The position numbers were made by a program, and so were the translations under genes. Below are positions 35,764 through 44,461 of a stretch of DNA of 64,000 bases, in pieces. The stretch is from Helicobacter_J cappadocius (GTDB lineage Bacteria > Campylobacterota > Campylobacteria > Campylobacterales > Helicobacteraceae). Positions within the stretch are counted from its first letter, which is position 1. Each line of letters starts with the position of its first letter. The notes beneath the pieces are model-generated. The model worked only from the letters and a program-made list of their open reading frames with translations, searched no databases and was not told where the DNA came from. The stretch spans positions 30,084 to 94,083 of the forward strand of contig NZ_JAUPEV010000008.1 of assembly GCF_030686155.1 (NCBI RefSeq). The letters are read 5' to 3'.

Positions 35764-36623
35764 CTAATTGTCCTTTCTTTTTCAAATATAGAGTCAAAAT
35801 TTTTCATATCCCATTTTACAAAATTCATTGGATCAATAGGTTGATTTAAAAATCGAACTTCGTAGTGTAGATGGGGTCCTGTGCTAATTCCAGAAGTCCC
35901 ACTATAAGCAAGAAGCTGACCTTTTTTAACGAATTGCCCATTTTTCACAACAATTTTATTAAGATGTGCATAATAAGTTCTAAATCCAAAAGAATGCGTT
36001 ATTTTCACAAGTTTTCCATATCCACCATTCCATCCATCTCCTGAAAAATCAACCACTCCATCAGCTGTAGAATATACAGGAGTATTAACAGGAGTTCCAA
36101 AATCCAACCCGGTATGCTTATGCAGAATATGCAAAATAGGATGCATCCTATTGCCAAATGGAGCCGAAATCCTTCTATATGAATCTAGTGGCCTTCCATT
36201 GGGAATAAATTTCATAATAAAAGCCTTCTGTGCCCCCGTAATGGAAGCAACATCAATTCGAGAGAGAAGGCTTTCATTTTTTTCTGCATCATACTCATCT
36301 TTTGATACTCCAATAACCCCTTCAAGATCATCTACTCTATCTCCAGCAAGTGCAATCTCCTCCAAACGTTGATTGATTTCTTCATTTAAATACGAATTTC
36401 TTTTAAGCATTTTTTGATATTGCTCACCTATAAGGACACTTTTTGTGTTAATATCCTTGATTTCTGAATTAAAAACACTGATAGACACAACCAAAAAAAG
36501 AACTATTCCAAAAATAAAAAGCAAAAAATACAAACTAAGCTGACGAAAAATCATACTGACATTGATATGACGACTGCCATTTTTGTCTGTAATCATTAAA
36601 ACCAGTCTTTTATCAAGAATCAT
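35673..36623 (-). CDS. csd1: M23 peptidoglycan endopeptidase Csd1
   Basis: A 316-residue membrane-anchored peptidase that trims cross-linked peptidoglycan to bend the cell. One membrane helix (about 29-50) is followed by a coiled coil and an M23/LytM domain. The zinc ligands are all present: H170 and D174 in KHTGLDFG, and H253 in GPHLHYEV (H251 is the catalytic partner). In H. pylori it works as a heterodimer with Csd2, encoded immediately upstream and overlapping by 4 bases. The 3' end overlaps the bactofilin gene by 91 bases. Confidence 0.93.
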   Translation of the reverse strand: MILDKRLVLMITDKNGSRHINVSMIFRQLSLYFLLFIFGIVLFLVVSISVFNSEIKDINTKSVLIGEQYQKMLKRNSYLNEEINQRLEEIALAGDRVDDLEGVIGVSKDEYDAEKNESLLSRIDVASITGAQKAFIMKFIPNGRPLDSYRRISAPFGNRMHPILHILHKHTGLDFGTPVNTPVYSTADGVVDFSGDGWNGGYGKLVKITHSFGFRTYYAHLNKIVVKNGQFVKKGQLLAYSGTSGISTGPHLHYEVRFLNQPIDPMNFVKWDMKNFDSIFEKERTIRWQSLLTTINNLMEGQEKWDQQPLSLKEQN

Positions 36624-37597
36624 TTTTTCTCACCCACACTAAAGTCATTGCTCTGATAACTAAGCTTATATGTTTGAAGCTGTGCCATATCCTGAATTGT
36701 CCAAACCAAACTCTTCCAATCAATAGAAGAATCGTGATCAAAAACCTCTTCGAAATTATTCGAATTCCAAGCTGTGTATATAGTCGGATCAAGCACCTTG
36801 CCCAAAAATCTAACCTCATAATAAAGTGTATCTCCATTTGAATTCCCAGTATGCCCACTATAGCCGATAAGCTGACCTTTTTGGACAAAATCTCCTTTTT
36901 TCACAAGAGATTTTTGAAGATGTGCATACATTGAACTAAACCCAAAAGAATGGCTGATTTTAATAAAATTTCCATAACCATTGCTAGAATTACTTTTAGT
37001 TAAGTCAATCACCCCATCGGCTGTTGCATATACCGGCGTACCTTGAGAAGTTACAAAATCATAACCCGTGCTAGTGTTTGATTTTTTGGCAGAATGTGAT
37101 TTTTGATAAGCTAAGTTCTTGGATGTATATGAAGCAACGGGTTCCCCATTTGGGATAAGGCTTAAAATCAGTGTTTTTTGAGATGAGGAGAGATCTTGTA
37201 AATCTATTTTTTCATATTTTGAACTTTCATCGGTGGTTTTTTTTACATTTACTATATTTTCCAAATCATCAATTTTCTGCCCTACAATAGCTAATTCCTC
37301 ACCTTTTTGTTTGATCTGATCTTTGAGAAAATTATTTTTTTGATAAATATATTTGTATTCAGAGATCGCAATATTTTTTTTGAATGCAATATCATCAATT
37401 TTTTCCATCAAAAATTTCATCAAAAAAAAGCAACATAAAACAATAACAGCAAACACAAAACAGATGAATACAAGTATTTTTGTAGCATTTTTTGGTAACC
37501 GAAATTGCCTTGAACCAGATTCATCTACAATAGTAACAACAAGTTTATCTTGCACCTGATTCCTCCAAAAATTGTTTAACCACACTAAAAGACCCAA
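36620..37597 (-). CDS. csd2: M23-family protein Csd2, zinc ligands missing
   Basis: A 325-residue paralogue of Csd1 with a membrane helix near 30-55, a coiled coil and a LytM fold (QGTPVYATADGVIDL, SHSFGFSSMYAHLQKSLVKK). At the H-x3-D position it reads STGYDF, keeping Asp but replacing His with Ser, and the HxH motif is NGDTLYYEV, with no His. It therefore should not bind zinc or cut peptidoglycan, and is expected to be a structural partner of Csd1, as known in H. pylori. It overlaps folC upstream by 53 bases and csd1 downstream by 4. Confidence 0.92.
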   Translation of the reverse strand: MGLLVWLNNFWRNQVQDKLVVTIVDESGSRQFRLPKNATKILVFICFVFAVIVLCCFFLMKFLMEKIDDIAFKKNIAISEYKYIYQKNNFLKDQIKQKGEELAIVGQKIDDLENIVNVKKTTDESSKYEKIDLQDLSSSQKTLILSLIPNGEPVASYTSKNLAYQKSHSAKKSNTSTGYDFVTSQGTPVYATADGVIDLTKSNSSNGYGNFIKISHSFGFSSMYAHLQKSLVKKGDFVQKGQLIGYSGHTGNSNGDTLYYEVRFLGKVLDPTIYTAWNSNNFEEVFDHDSSIDWKSLVWTIQDMAQLQTYKLSYQSNDFSVGEKK

Positions 37598-38717
37598 ATA
37601 CTAAATACTCTCGCTCTTTTTCGATTTTTGAAGCTTCAAAAATTCCAAAATCAATATCTAATGTCGCAATAAGGCTTTTTAATTTGTCTGTTTCGATAAT
37701 TCTTTCGTTTTGAACCTCTATAATCAAAATCTTTTCAACGATAGGTTTAAGTGTTTTGAGTATAGATTTTACATCCTTTTGTCTGTAGGTATTATACACT
37801 AGGATTACTTTTTTATTGCTAAAAACTTTCAAAAGCTCTCTAGCAGCTTGTTCATTATGCCCTACATCAAGGGTTATATTGGGGGCAATTTTTTGACATC
37901 TACCAGCAATATCTAAAGGAGGAAATTTTTGTATATCAGGGGAAATATTGAGATAATTCAAAACATTCATAGCATTATCAAAATTATCGGTTAAAAACCC
38001 AGGAAGAGAATGTTTTTTAGAATAAAAAACACCTTCTTTAGTCGAAGAAACAAAGTGCAGCTTAGAATTTTTTTTATGTGCGATTTTTATAGCAATCTCT
38101 TTTATGACAGGAAATGACTGTTTAGCAAGAAATGCAATAGGAGCCATAGAATTTAGCTTTGTGGTAGCAATCTCTTCAATATGCTCTCCTAAAATCTCTT
38201 GATGATCTAATCCAATAGCTGTAAATACAGAAATATCGCGAGGAAGGCAAGTTGTAGAATCATATTCTCCTCCTAATCCCGCTTCAAGCACTAAGAAATC
38301 AACATCTTGAGCTAGAACACAAGCCAAAAAGGTTGCGTATTCAAAATAGCTACAATCTCCAATAAAATCAAATTGCTGTAAAAATTCATGGGTTTGTTGA
38401 AGTGCTAGATCGCTTACTATTGCACCATTTTTGTAATAACGTTCATTAAAATCAAATAAATGCGGGGAAGTAAAATGCAAAACTTTGTATCCAGCTTGCA
38501 ATAGACCTAAAGCAATGAACCTGCCCGTACTTCCCTTTCCATTTGTTCCAACAATATGAATATTTTTAGATGAGATATGAAAATAATTTGATAATTTGGC
38601 GTAAATATTTTTTGCACGATCTGGGTCAAAGGGTGCATACTCAACTCCCTTTGATTGTAAAAATTCTTCTAAAGATCTCTTGGTGGAAGCATTTTTAGTT
38701 GCTTGGATTATTCCCAT
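37545..38717 (-). CDS. folC: Bifunctional folylpolyglutamate/dihydrofolate synthase
   Basis: A 390-residue Mur-ligase-fold enzyme adding glutamate to folates. The ATP-binding loop IVGTNGKGSTGRF (about 58-70) is characteristic of FolC, followed by HFTSPHLFDFNERY and VLEAGLGGEYDSTT, then the C-terminal DVGHNEQAA. The length is slightly short of 420 but normal for this group. The start at 38717 overlaps the GGDEF gene by 10 bases, and the end overlaps csd2 by 53, so it is embedded in the cell-shape operon. Confidence 0.93.
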   Translation of the reverse strand: MGIIQATKNASTKRSLEEFLQSKGVEYAPFDPDRAKNIYAKLSNYFHISSKNIHIVGTNGKGSTGRFIALGLLQAGYKVLHFTSPHLFDFNERYYKNGAIVSDLALQQTHEFLQQFDFIGDCSYFEYATFLACVLAQDVDFLVLEAGLGGEYDSTTCLPRDISVFTAIGLDHQEILGEHIEEIATTKLNSMAPIAFLAKQSFPVIKEIAIKIAHKKNSKLHFVSSTKEGVFYSKKHSLPGFLTDNFDNAMNVLNYLNISPDIQKFPPLDIAGRCQKIAPNITLDVGHNEQAARELLKVFSNKKVILVYNTYRQKDVKSILKTLKPIVEKILIIEVQNERIIETDKLKSLIATLDIDFGIFEASKIEKEREYLVFGSFSVVKQFLEESGAR

Positions 38718-40132
38718 TCAACTCTATTCCTACCACTATTCTTAGCTTTATATAAAAATTTATCTACAGAGTCAATCAATTCAAATTTGTTTTTATGAGA
38801 AGCTCTTTCAGCAATACCTATGCTTGTAGTGATTTTAATTTTTTGTTCTTTGTAGGTAAAGTTGGTTTGCTCTATAGTTTTACAAATTCTTTTTGCAAAT
38901 TCTTTTGCTCTCTCTAGATCCGTATTTGGCATCAAAATAAGGAATTCATCCCCTCCATATCTGCCGACCATATCTGTTCCTCTGCAGTTTTGCTTCAAAA
39001 TATTTCCAAAAATTCCCAAAAGTTTATCACCTGCAGTATGACCATAAGCATCATTGATGTTTTTAAAATTATCTATATCAAAAAACAACACTGAATAATT
39101 AATAGAATTTTCTTTGAATTGTTGTTCATAGACTTCTGCAACTTTGTCAATATACTTTCTATTATACACATCAATAAGATTATCAAGTTTAGATTGTTCT
39201 TGAATATTTTTCACATACAAAGAAAGTGCGTTTAGCTCATCATAAAGTCGCTTGATATTCTCTTCTTTATTTTTTAGAGTATTATTGACTTCCATCATCT
39301 TGCCATAGATAATCTCAGAAAAATCAATAAGTTTTTGTTTTTCCTCTCTTAGATCTTCTTTTTCATTTAGCGAATTTTTGAAATTTATTATTTTTTCGAT
39401 ATGTGCATTATTACTATCAATAATACCATCAAGTTCAGATAAAACATCAAAAGTATTTTTTTTGATTTTATTGCCATTTTCATCCAAAAGCTTGGGATTT
39501 AAAATAATGCAATTCTCATCTTTAAAGCTTATAATCTCTTGAAGGTGGGATAAGAAATCCTCATCACTGATATTTTGTGGAAATTCTTGAAGCTTTGTTA
39601 GGGCTTCTTTAAAATTAACCTTATAATCCTTCCAAGGATTCATTAACGCAACAATAATGGAAATAATCTGTTCTTGAGTCTTGAGGTGCTGATTGTTTTT
39701 AATAAAATCTTCCCAATTTTTTAGTAGATTTTGAATCACTTCTATGCTTTCTAGCTTTTCTGTAATAAAAAGCTCTGGATGTTCTTTTTTGATCTGGTTA
39801 CTAGAGAGTTGAAAAAGTACGCCTAAAAGAACATCAAGCAAAAGTACATTGCATTCAGCGTAATTTGCACTATCTGAAGTGCTAGAAGCATTCAATATCT
39901 TGATAAGACGTTGAATAAATTCTTCTTTTGTTTTAATATTATACGCGATCATGCTTTTGATTTTTTGATTGATTGAATCAAGGTATTCCTGAAGCCAAGG
40001 ACCACCTTCAAAAGAAAAATTTTGCCTTTGTAATTCTTTTGCTAGAAATTCCGCTCGTTCCTCTTCTGATGGATTAGGAAGCTTATCTAGTTTTCTGAGA
40101 ATTTTCTGAATTATATTTTTGACATCTGGCAT
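38708..40132 (-). CDS. Diguanylate cyclase (GGDEF domain protein)
   Basis: A 474-residue soluble protein with a C-terminal GGDEF domain that should make cyclic di-GMP. DIDNFKNINDAYGHTAGD carries the metal-binding Asp, and the active site is RYGGDEF with GGDEF at 393-397. An inhibitory I-site R384-x2-D387 lies five residues ahead, so product feedback is expected. The N-terminal 250 residues are helical with no recognisable sensor, then a coiled coil at about 250-330. No membrane segment is visible. It overlaps folC and sits 43 bases after the LptE-like gene. As I recall, H. pylori has no GGDEF protein at this position. Confidence 0.9.
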   Translation of the reverse strand: MPDVKNIIQKILRKLDKLPNPSEEERAEFLAKELQRQNFSFEGGPWLQEYLDSINQKIKSMIAYNIKTKEEFIQRLIKILNASSTSDSANYAECNVLLLDVLLGVLFQLSSNQIKKEHPELFITEKLESIEVIQNLLKNWEDFIKNNQHLKTQEQIISIIVALMNPWKDYKVNFKEALTKLQEFPQNISDEDFLSHLQEIISFKDENCIILNPKLLDENGNKIKKNTFDVLSELDGIIDSNNAHIEKIINFKNSLNEKEDLREEKQKLIDFSEIIYGKMMEVNNTLKNKEENIKRLYDELNALSLYVKNIQEQSKLDNLIDVYNRKYIDKVAEVYEQQFKENSINYSVLFFDIDNFKNINDAYGHTAGDKLLGIFGNILKQNCRGTDMVGRYGGDEFLILMPNTDLERAKEFAKRICKTIEQTNFTYKEQKIKITTSIGIAERASHKNKFELIDSVDKFLYKAKNSGRNRVEWE

Positions 40133-40175
40133 TTAAAGTCCTAAGTAGAATTTTATTTATTGTTATTATATTATA

Positions 40176-40673
40176 TTATTTGCCCTGATAGGAAACTTGT
40201 GTGATAAATTTATCAATTGTTTGGTTTGTTGCCTGCTCAATAGCATAAAATCGATTATTATAGGTAGTAAGTGGATTTTCCAAAGAAACTGCATAATCAT
40301 AATATCCAGTGTTTTTAAAGGTTTCTGATTGTCCTCTTTTGTTTGCATAGGTAAAAGTTACATAAGCAAAAGCACGATAAAATGTCGTGAATCCCTGTTC
40401 ATTGGTGGCAATTGAAGTATCTGTAACATCTGTAATTTCAATCGTAATGATTGAATCAGCATCTTTTTGCGATGCAAGAGTACTCTGAAATCTTGAAATA
40501 ACAGCCCGATTAAGAGCATCTTTTAGCTGAACAGAGTTCTCAGGGTTAGGAAGATTCACTATAAGTTTTACATATACACTATCACCTAATACTTTCTGAG
40601 CATAATATGCGGAAGGAAAATATCCACAACCACAAAAAAATAAGAATATACCTAAAAAAACAAAAGCTCTCAT
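40176..40673 (-). CDS. LptE-like LPS-assembly lipoprotein
   Basis: A 165-residue outer membrane lipoprotein candidate that would partner LptD in placing lipopolysaccharide in the outer leaflet. A lipoprotein-type leader ends FLFFCGCGYFPSAYY; acylation at C16 after Gly fits best, with C14 as an alternative. The body has an alternating strand/helix pattern like LptE, and H. pylori carries a similar gene between leuS and folC. The stop of leuS overlaps its start by 4 bases. The call depends on position and shape rather than strong motifs. Confidence 0.65.
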   Translation of the reverse strand: MRAFVFLGIFLFFCGCGYFPSAYYAQKVLGDSVYVKLIVNLPNPENSVQLKDALNRAVISRFQSTLASQKDADSIITIEITDVTDTSIATNEQGFTTFYRAFAYVTFTYANKRGQSETFKNTGYYDYAVSLENPLTTYNNRFYAIEQATNQTIDKFITQVSYQGK

Positions 40674-43123
40674 TGCTTGATGACAAAATTCACAATTTTA
40701 TTAGGAATAACAATTTCTTTGACAATAACAGCATTGTCAAGCCATTTTGATACAATAGATTTACAAGCCTGTAAAAGTTCTTTTTCATTCATATTTGGTA
40801 GAGTTTGAATTTCACCGCGTTTTTTTCCATTGATAGTAATCGCTATAGTTACATTTTCGGTTTCTAATGCTGCCTTATCCACTGGAATTTCAGACATATT
40901 TTTTAGATTGAAATACTTTTTGCTAATCTCCCAACAAATATGAGGAATAATAGGCTCAAGAATATTAAGCAATATAAAATACCCTTCAGTCCAAACAAAC
41001 TTACTCTCTTGTTCGCTCAAGGCATTCAAAGCTTCCATACACGAAGCGATCAAAGTATTAAACGCATAGCCACTTTGCTTTTTTTCAAAAATATCATTGG
41101 ATTTACACAAGGCTTCATATACTTTTTTTCGAGCATTTTTTTCTTTTTGGTTTAAGCTAGAATGTTCTATTTGAGGAATAGAATCTGTAGCCAAAATATT
41201 TTTCGATCTATCCCATAGACGTTTTATAAAACGATAAGCTCCTTCTAATGCATTATCATTCCACTCTAACTCCTTAACTGGAGGGGCTGCAAAAAGCACA
41301 AACAATCTAGCAGTATCAGCTCCATATTTTTTTATAATAGCATTTGGATCAACCACATTTCCTTTAGATTTGCTCATCTTAGCCCCATCTTTTAGGACCA
41401 TACCCTGCGTGAGGAGGTTTGAAAAAGGTTCATTTGAGTTTGTATAACCCAAATCTCTAAGTGCTTTTGTAAAAAATCTAGCATACAATAGATGCAATAT
41501 TGCATGTTCAATGCCCCCGATATACTCATCTACATCCATCCAGTACTTTGATGAAGCTTCATCAAAAGCAACCTTATCCCAGCTATTTTTTGGAGAGGTA
41601 TAGCGTAAAAAATACCAGCTTGATTGAACAAAAGTATCCATCGTATCTGTTTCCCTAATAGCATCACCTTGACATTGAGGACACTTGCAATTCTTCCAAG
41701 ATGGATGTTTGTCCAATGGATTGCCCTCTCCATCAATAACAACATCTTCAGGAAGATTGACGGGAAGATTTTCATCCTTTTCTGCTACCAAACCACACTT
41801 TTCACAACGAATAAGAGGTATTGGAGCCCCCCAGTATCTTTGACGAGAAATCCCCCAATCCTTGAGCCTATAATTAATGATAGACTTACCTAGTTGATTC
41901 TTTTCAAAATACTCAATAATTTTATTACGTGCTTCTTGTCCAAATAATCCATTAAATTCGCCACTTTCTTTGAGCTTACCCTCTTGGGTGTAAGGCAAAT
42001 CAGAACTTTCTGAAATAAGGACTTCTTTAATAGGAATATTGTATTTTTGAGCAAATGCAAAATCTCTTTCATCATGTGCTGGAACACTCATTACTCCACC
42101 ACTTCCATAATCCATTAATACAAAATTTGCGACCCATACAGGCAAAATCTCTTGCGTGAGAGGATGAATGACAGAAATCCCCAATGGCACTCCCTCTTTT
42201 TCGCTCATTGAACGTTCTTTGGTAGGCATATTTTGCATTTTGATGATTTTGTCAATAATATCTCTTTGCAAAAAATCACTCTGTAACAAAGTTTTAACGA
42301 TAGGATGTTCAGGTGCGATTGCACAATAAGTGACTCCATAAATAGTATCTGCTCTTGTAGTAAAAACTTCTATTTCTGAAATGTCTTTTACTATATCTTG
42401 ACTCTTGGCATCAAGCTTGAAAGAAAAATTCAAACCTTTTGATTTGCCTATCCAGTTTTTTTGCATTATAAGTACTTGAGATGGCCACTTATCTTCTAAG
42501 CTATCTAGGCTATCTAAAAGTTCTTGTGCATAATCAGTTATCTTAATATAATATTGATCCATCTCTTTTTGAATAACTTCAGTATCACATCTCCAACATT
42601 TTCCATCGATGACTTGTTCATTGGCTAAGACGGTTTTATCATTTGGACACCAATTCAAATAGGCTGTTTTGCGATAAATCAAACCTTTTTCCCACATATC
42701 AATAAAAAATCTTTGCTCCCATCTTGTGTAGCTGCTATCACAAGTAGCAAATTCTCTCCTAGAAGAAAAAGAAAGCCCTAAACTTTCTAATTCATTTTTC
42801 ATATTTTCTATATTGCTATAAGTCCATTTTTTTGGATGTGTTTTATGTTTGATAGCAGCATTTTCAGCAGGCATTCCAAAAGCATCAAATCCCATAGGAT
42901 GCAATACATTATAACTATTCTTGCGATAAAATCTAGCGATAGCATCACTGATGCAATAATTCCTTACATGTCCCATATGAATTGCTCCACTTGGATAAGG
43001 AAACATACTTAGTATATATTTTTTGGGTTTAGAAAAATCATCTAAAGGTTCGTGAATATTATTATCTCTCCAATATTGTTGCCATTTCTTTTCTATTTCA
43101 TTGGGATTGTAAGATATATCCAT
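40670..43123 (-). CDS. leuS: Leucyl-tRNA synthetase
   Basis: An 817-residue class I aminoacyl-tRNA synthetase charging tRNA-Leu. The HIGH-type motif is PSGAIHMGHVRN near residue 45, KMSKS is in GAKMSKSKGNVVDP near 575, and the editing domain includes TRADTIYGVTYCAI (253-266). Cysteine pairs CWRCDTE and CEKCGLV form zinc-ribbon-like elements. Length is normal for the bacterial enzyme. It starts 10 bases after the small DUF protein gene and overlaps the LptE-like gene by 4, within the leftward block. Confidence 0.97.
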   Translation of the reverse strand: MDISYNPNEIEKKWQQYWRDNNIHEPLDDFSKPKKYILSMFPYPSGAIHMGHVRNYCISDAIARFYRKNSYNVLHPMGFDAFGMPAENAAIKHKTHPKKWTYSNIENMKNELESLGLSFSSRREFATCDSSYTRWEQRFFIDMWEKGLIYRKTAYLNWCPNDKTVLANEQVIDGKCWRCDTEVIQKEMDQYYIKITDYAQELLDSLDSLEDKWPSQVLIMQKNWIGKSKGLNFSFKLDAKSQDIVKDISEIEVFTTRADTIYGVTYCAIAPEHPIVKTLLQSDFLQRDIIDKIIKMQNMPTKERSMSEKEGVPLGISVIHPLTQEILPVWVANFVLMDYGSGGVMSVPAHDERDFAFAQKYNIPIKEVLISESSDLPYTQEGKLKESGEFNGLFGQEARNKIIEYFEKNQLGKSIINYRLKDWGISRQRYWGAPIPLIRCEKCGLVAEKDENLPVNLPEDVVIDGEGNPLDKHPSWKNCKCPQCQGDAIRETDTMDTFVQSSWYFLRYTSPKNSWDKVAFDEASSKYWMDVDEYIGGIEHAILHLLYARFFTKALRDLGYTNSNEPFSNLLTQGMVLKDGAKMSKSKGNVVDPNAIIKKYGADTARLFVLFAAPPVKELEWNDNALEGAYRFIKRLWDRSKNILATDSIPQIEHSSLNQKEKNARKKVYEALCKSNDIFEKKQSGYAFNTLIASCMEALNALSEQESKFVWTEGYFILLNILEPIIPHICWEISKKYFNLKNMSEIPVDKAALETENVTIAITINGKKRGEIQTLPNMNEKELLQACKSIVSKWLDNAVIVKEIVIPNKIVNFVIKQ

Positions 43124-43133
43124 CTATTTTATC

Positions 43134-43475
43134 CTAGTAATCAGTATCAACAGATTTAGCACTTTCAATCAACATCAGTGCTAGAGAAAAAATATTTGCC
43201 AATAATGCACCAATAATAAGAACATAGGTTACACTCAAATTATTGAATACTTGCAAAAATATAAAAGCAGGAATCAGATGAAAATCTGCCACAAGCGAAC
43301 TTGCTAACAATTCTGAGGCGAGTTGTTTTTTTACCCCGATTTTAAGTGTTGTAGAAATAAGATTAAGAGCAAGTGCAATAAAGAGTATCACAATATTTGG
43401 ATCCCACAAAAAACCTGCTGTAGAAGTCAAAGAACCTAAACTAAAAAAAATAAAAATTACCTTACCCCAATCCAT
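43134..43475 (-). CDS. Small integral membrane protein (DUF6394-type)
   Basis: A 113-residue protein with three to four hydrophobic helices (for example FIFFSLGSLTSTAGFLW, VILFIALALNLISTTL, LVADFHLIPAFIFLQVF). It occupies the position of a small uncharacterised membrane protein found between leuS and secF in H. pylori. It starts 11 bases after secF and ends 10 before leuS, so it is cotranscribed. No catalytic motif is visible and function is unknown; a link to Sec function is only positional. Confidence 0.7.
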   Translation of the reverse strand: MDWGKVIFIFFSLGSLTSTAGFLWDPNIVILFIALALNLISTTLKIGVKKQLASELLASSLVADFHLIPAFIFLQVFNNLSVTYVLIIGALLANIFSLALMLIESAKSVDTDY

Positions 43476-43486
43476 ATCATCTCTCC

Positions 43487-44458
43487 TTAAACGCGACCAT
43501 TTTCATACATTTGTCGCAATTGTTTTTTTTCTTGAGCTTTTTTTGCTTTTTTAATTTCTTTAGCATGATATTTTTCTATATCAAATCCAAAAATAATAGC
43601 CAATTTAGGTGCAACAAACATCGAACTATAGGTTCCAAAAACCACGCCTATAAGCATTGGCAAAGAGAAGCCGACAATGATTTCTCCACCAAAAAGATAC
43701 AATGTCAAAACCACAAAAAATACTGTCAAAGAAGTTAAAAGTGTTCTTGAAAGAGTACTAGAAATTGCCTCATTTATAACTTCTTCAATATTGTTTGTTT
43801 TATTGATGAGCATTTTCTCTCTGATTCTATCAAAAACAATAATCGTATCATTAATAGAATACCCCAGCAAAGTGAGTAAAGCGGCTATAACTTCTAAATT
43901 CAAGTCGATATTAAAAACAATAACCGAAGCAGCTGTAATGATAACATCATGCACAAGTGCAACGATTCCAGCCAAAGCAAAACGCCACTCATAACGAAAA
44001 CTAACATAAAGCATCATTGCTAAAGTAGCTAGAATCAAAGACAATATGCCCTTTTGACGCAGCTCGTTTCCAACTTTTGGTCCCACAGTATCCAATTTAC
44101 GGATTTCAAAATGACCTGTAGGTTGCAAGATTTTAGTAATAATAGGATTAAGATCTTGATTCTCAAAAGCCTCAATAATAGGTATTTTTATGGATACTTC
44201 CTCTTTTGAACCAAACTCACTAACTTGTACGCCCTTAAATTGCGGATCTTTTTCAAGAAGCTCACGAATCTGTTCAATAGGGGCTGTTTTTTCGTATTTT
44301 ATCTGTGCAACACTTCCACCAGCAAAATCAATACCAGGAGTAAAGCCCTTCACAAACAATAAAACAAAAGCTCCTATAGTTAAAAATACCGATAAAATAA
44401 GTCCGTATTTGGAATACTTAACAAAATCAAAAATCCTGACTTTTTTGAATATTTCCAT
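43487..44458 (-). CDS. secF: Protein translocase subunit SecF
   Basis: A 323-residue RND-type membrane protein that with SecD uses the proton gradient to complete protein export through SecYEG. Six helices are visible, with FTPGIDFAGGSVAQIKYE in the first periplasmic part and VHDVIITAASVIVF plus GYSINDTIIVFDRIRE in the conserved membrane part. It begins 3 bases after secD, so the two are translated together, and the order yajC, secD, secF is standard. Confidence 0.97.
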   Translation of the reverse strand: MEIFKKVRIFDFVKYSKYGLILSVFLTIGAFVLLFVKGFTPGIDFAGGSVAQIKYEKTAPIEQIRELLEKDPQFKGVQVSEFGSKEEVSIKIPIIEAFENQDLNPIITKILQPTGHFEIRKLDTVGPKVGNELRQKGILSLILATLAMMLYVSFRYEWRFALAGIVALVHDVIITAASVIVFNIDLNLEVIAALLTLLGYSINDTIIVFDRIREKMLINKTNNIEEVINEAISSTLSRTLLTSLTVFFVVLTLYLFGGEIIVGFSLPMLIGVVFGTYSSMFVAPKLAIIFGFDIEKYHAKEIKKAKKAQEKKQLRQMYENGRV

Positions 44459-44461
44459 ATT

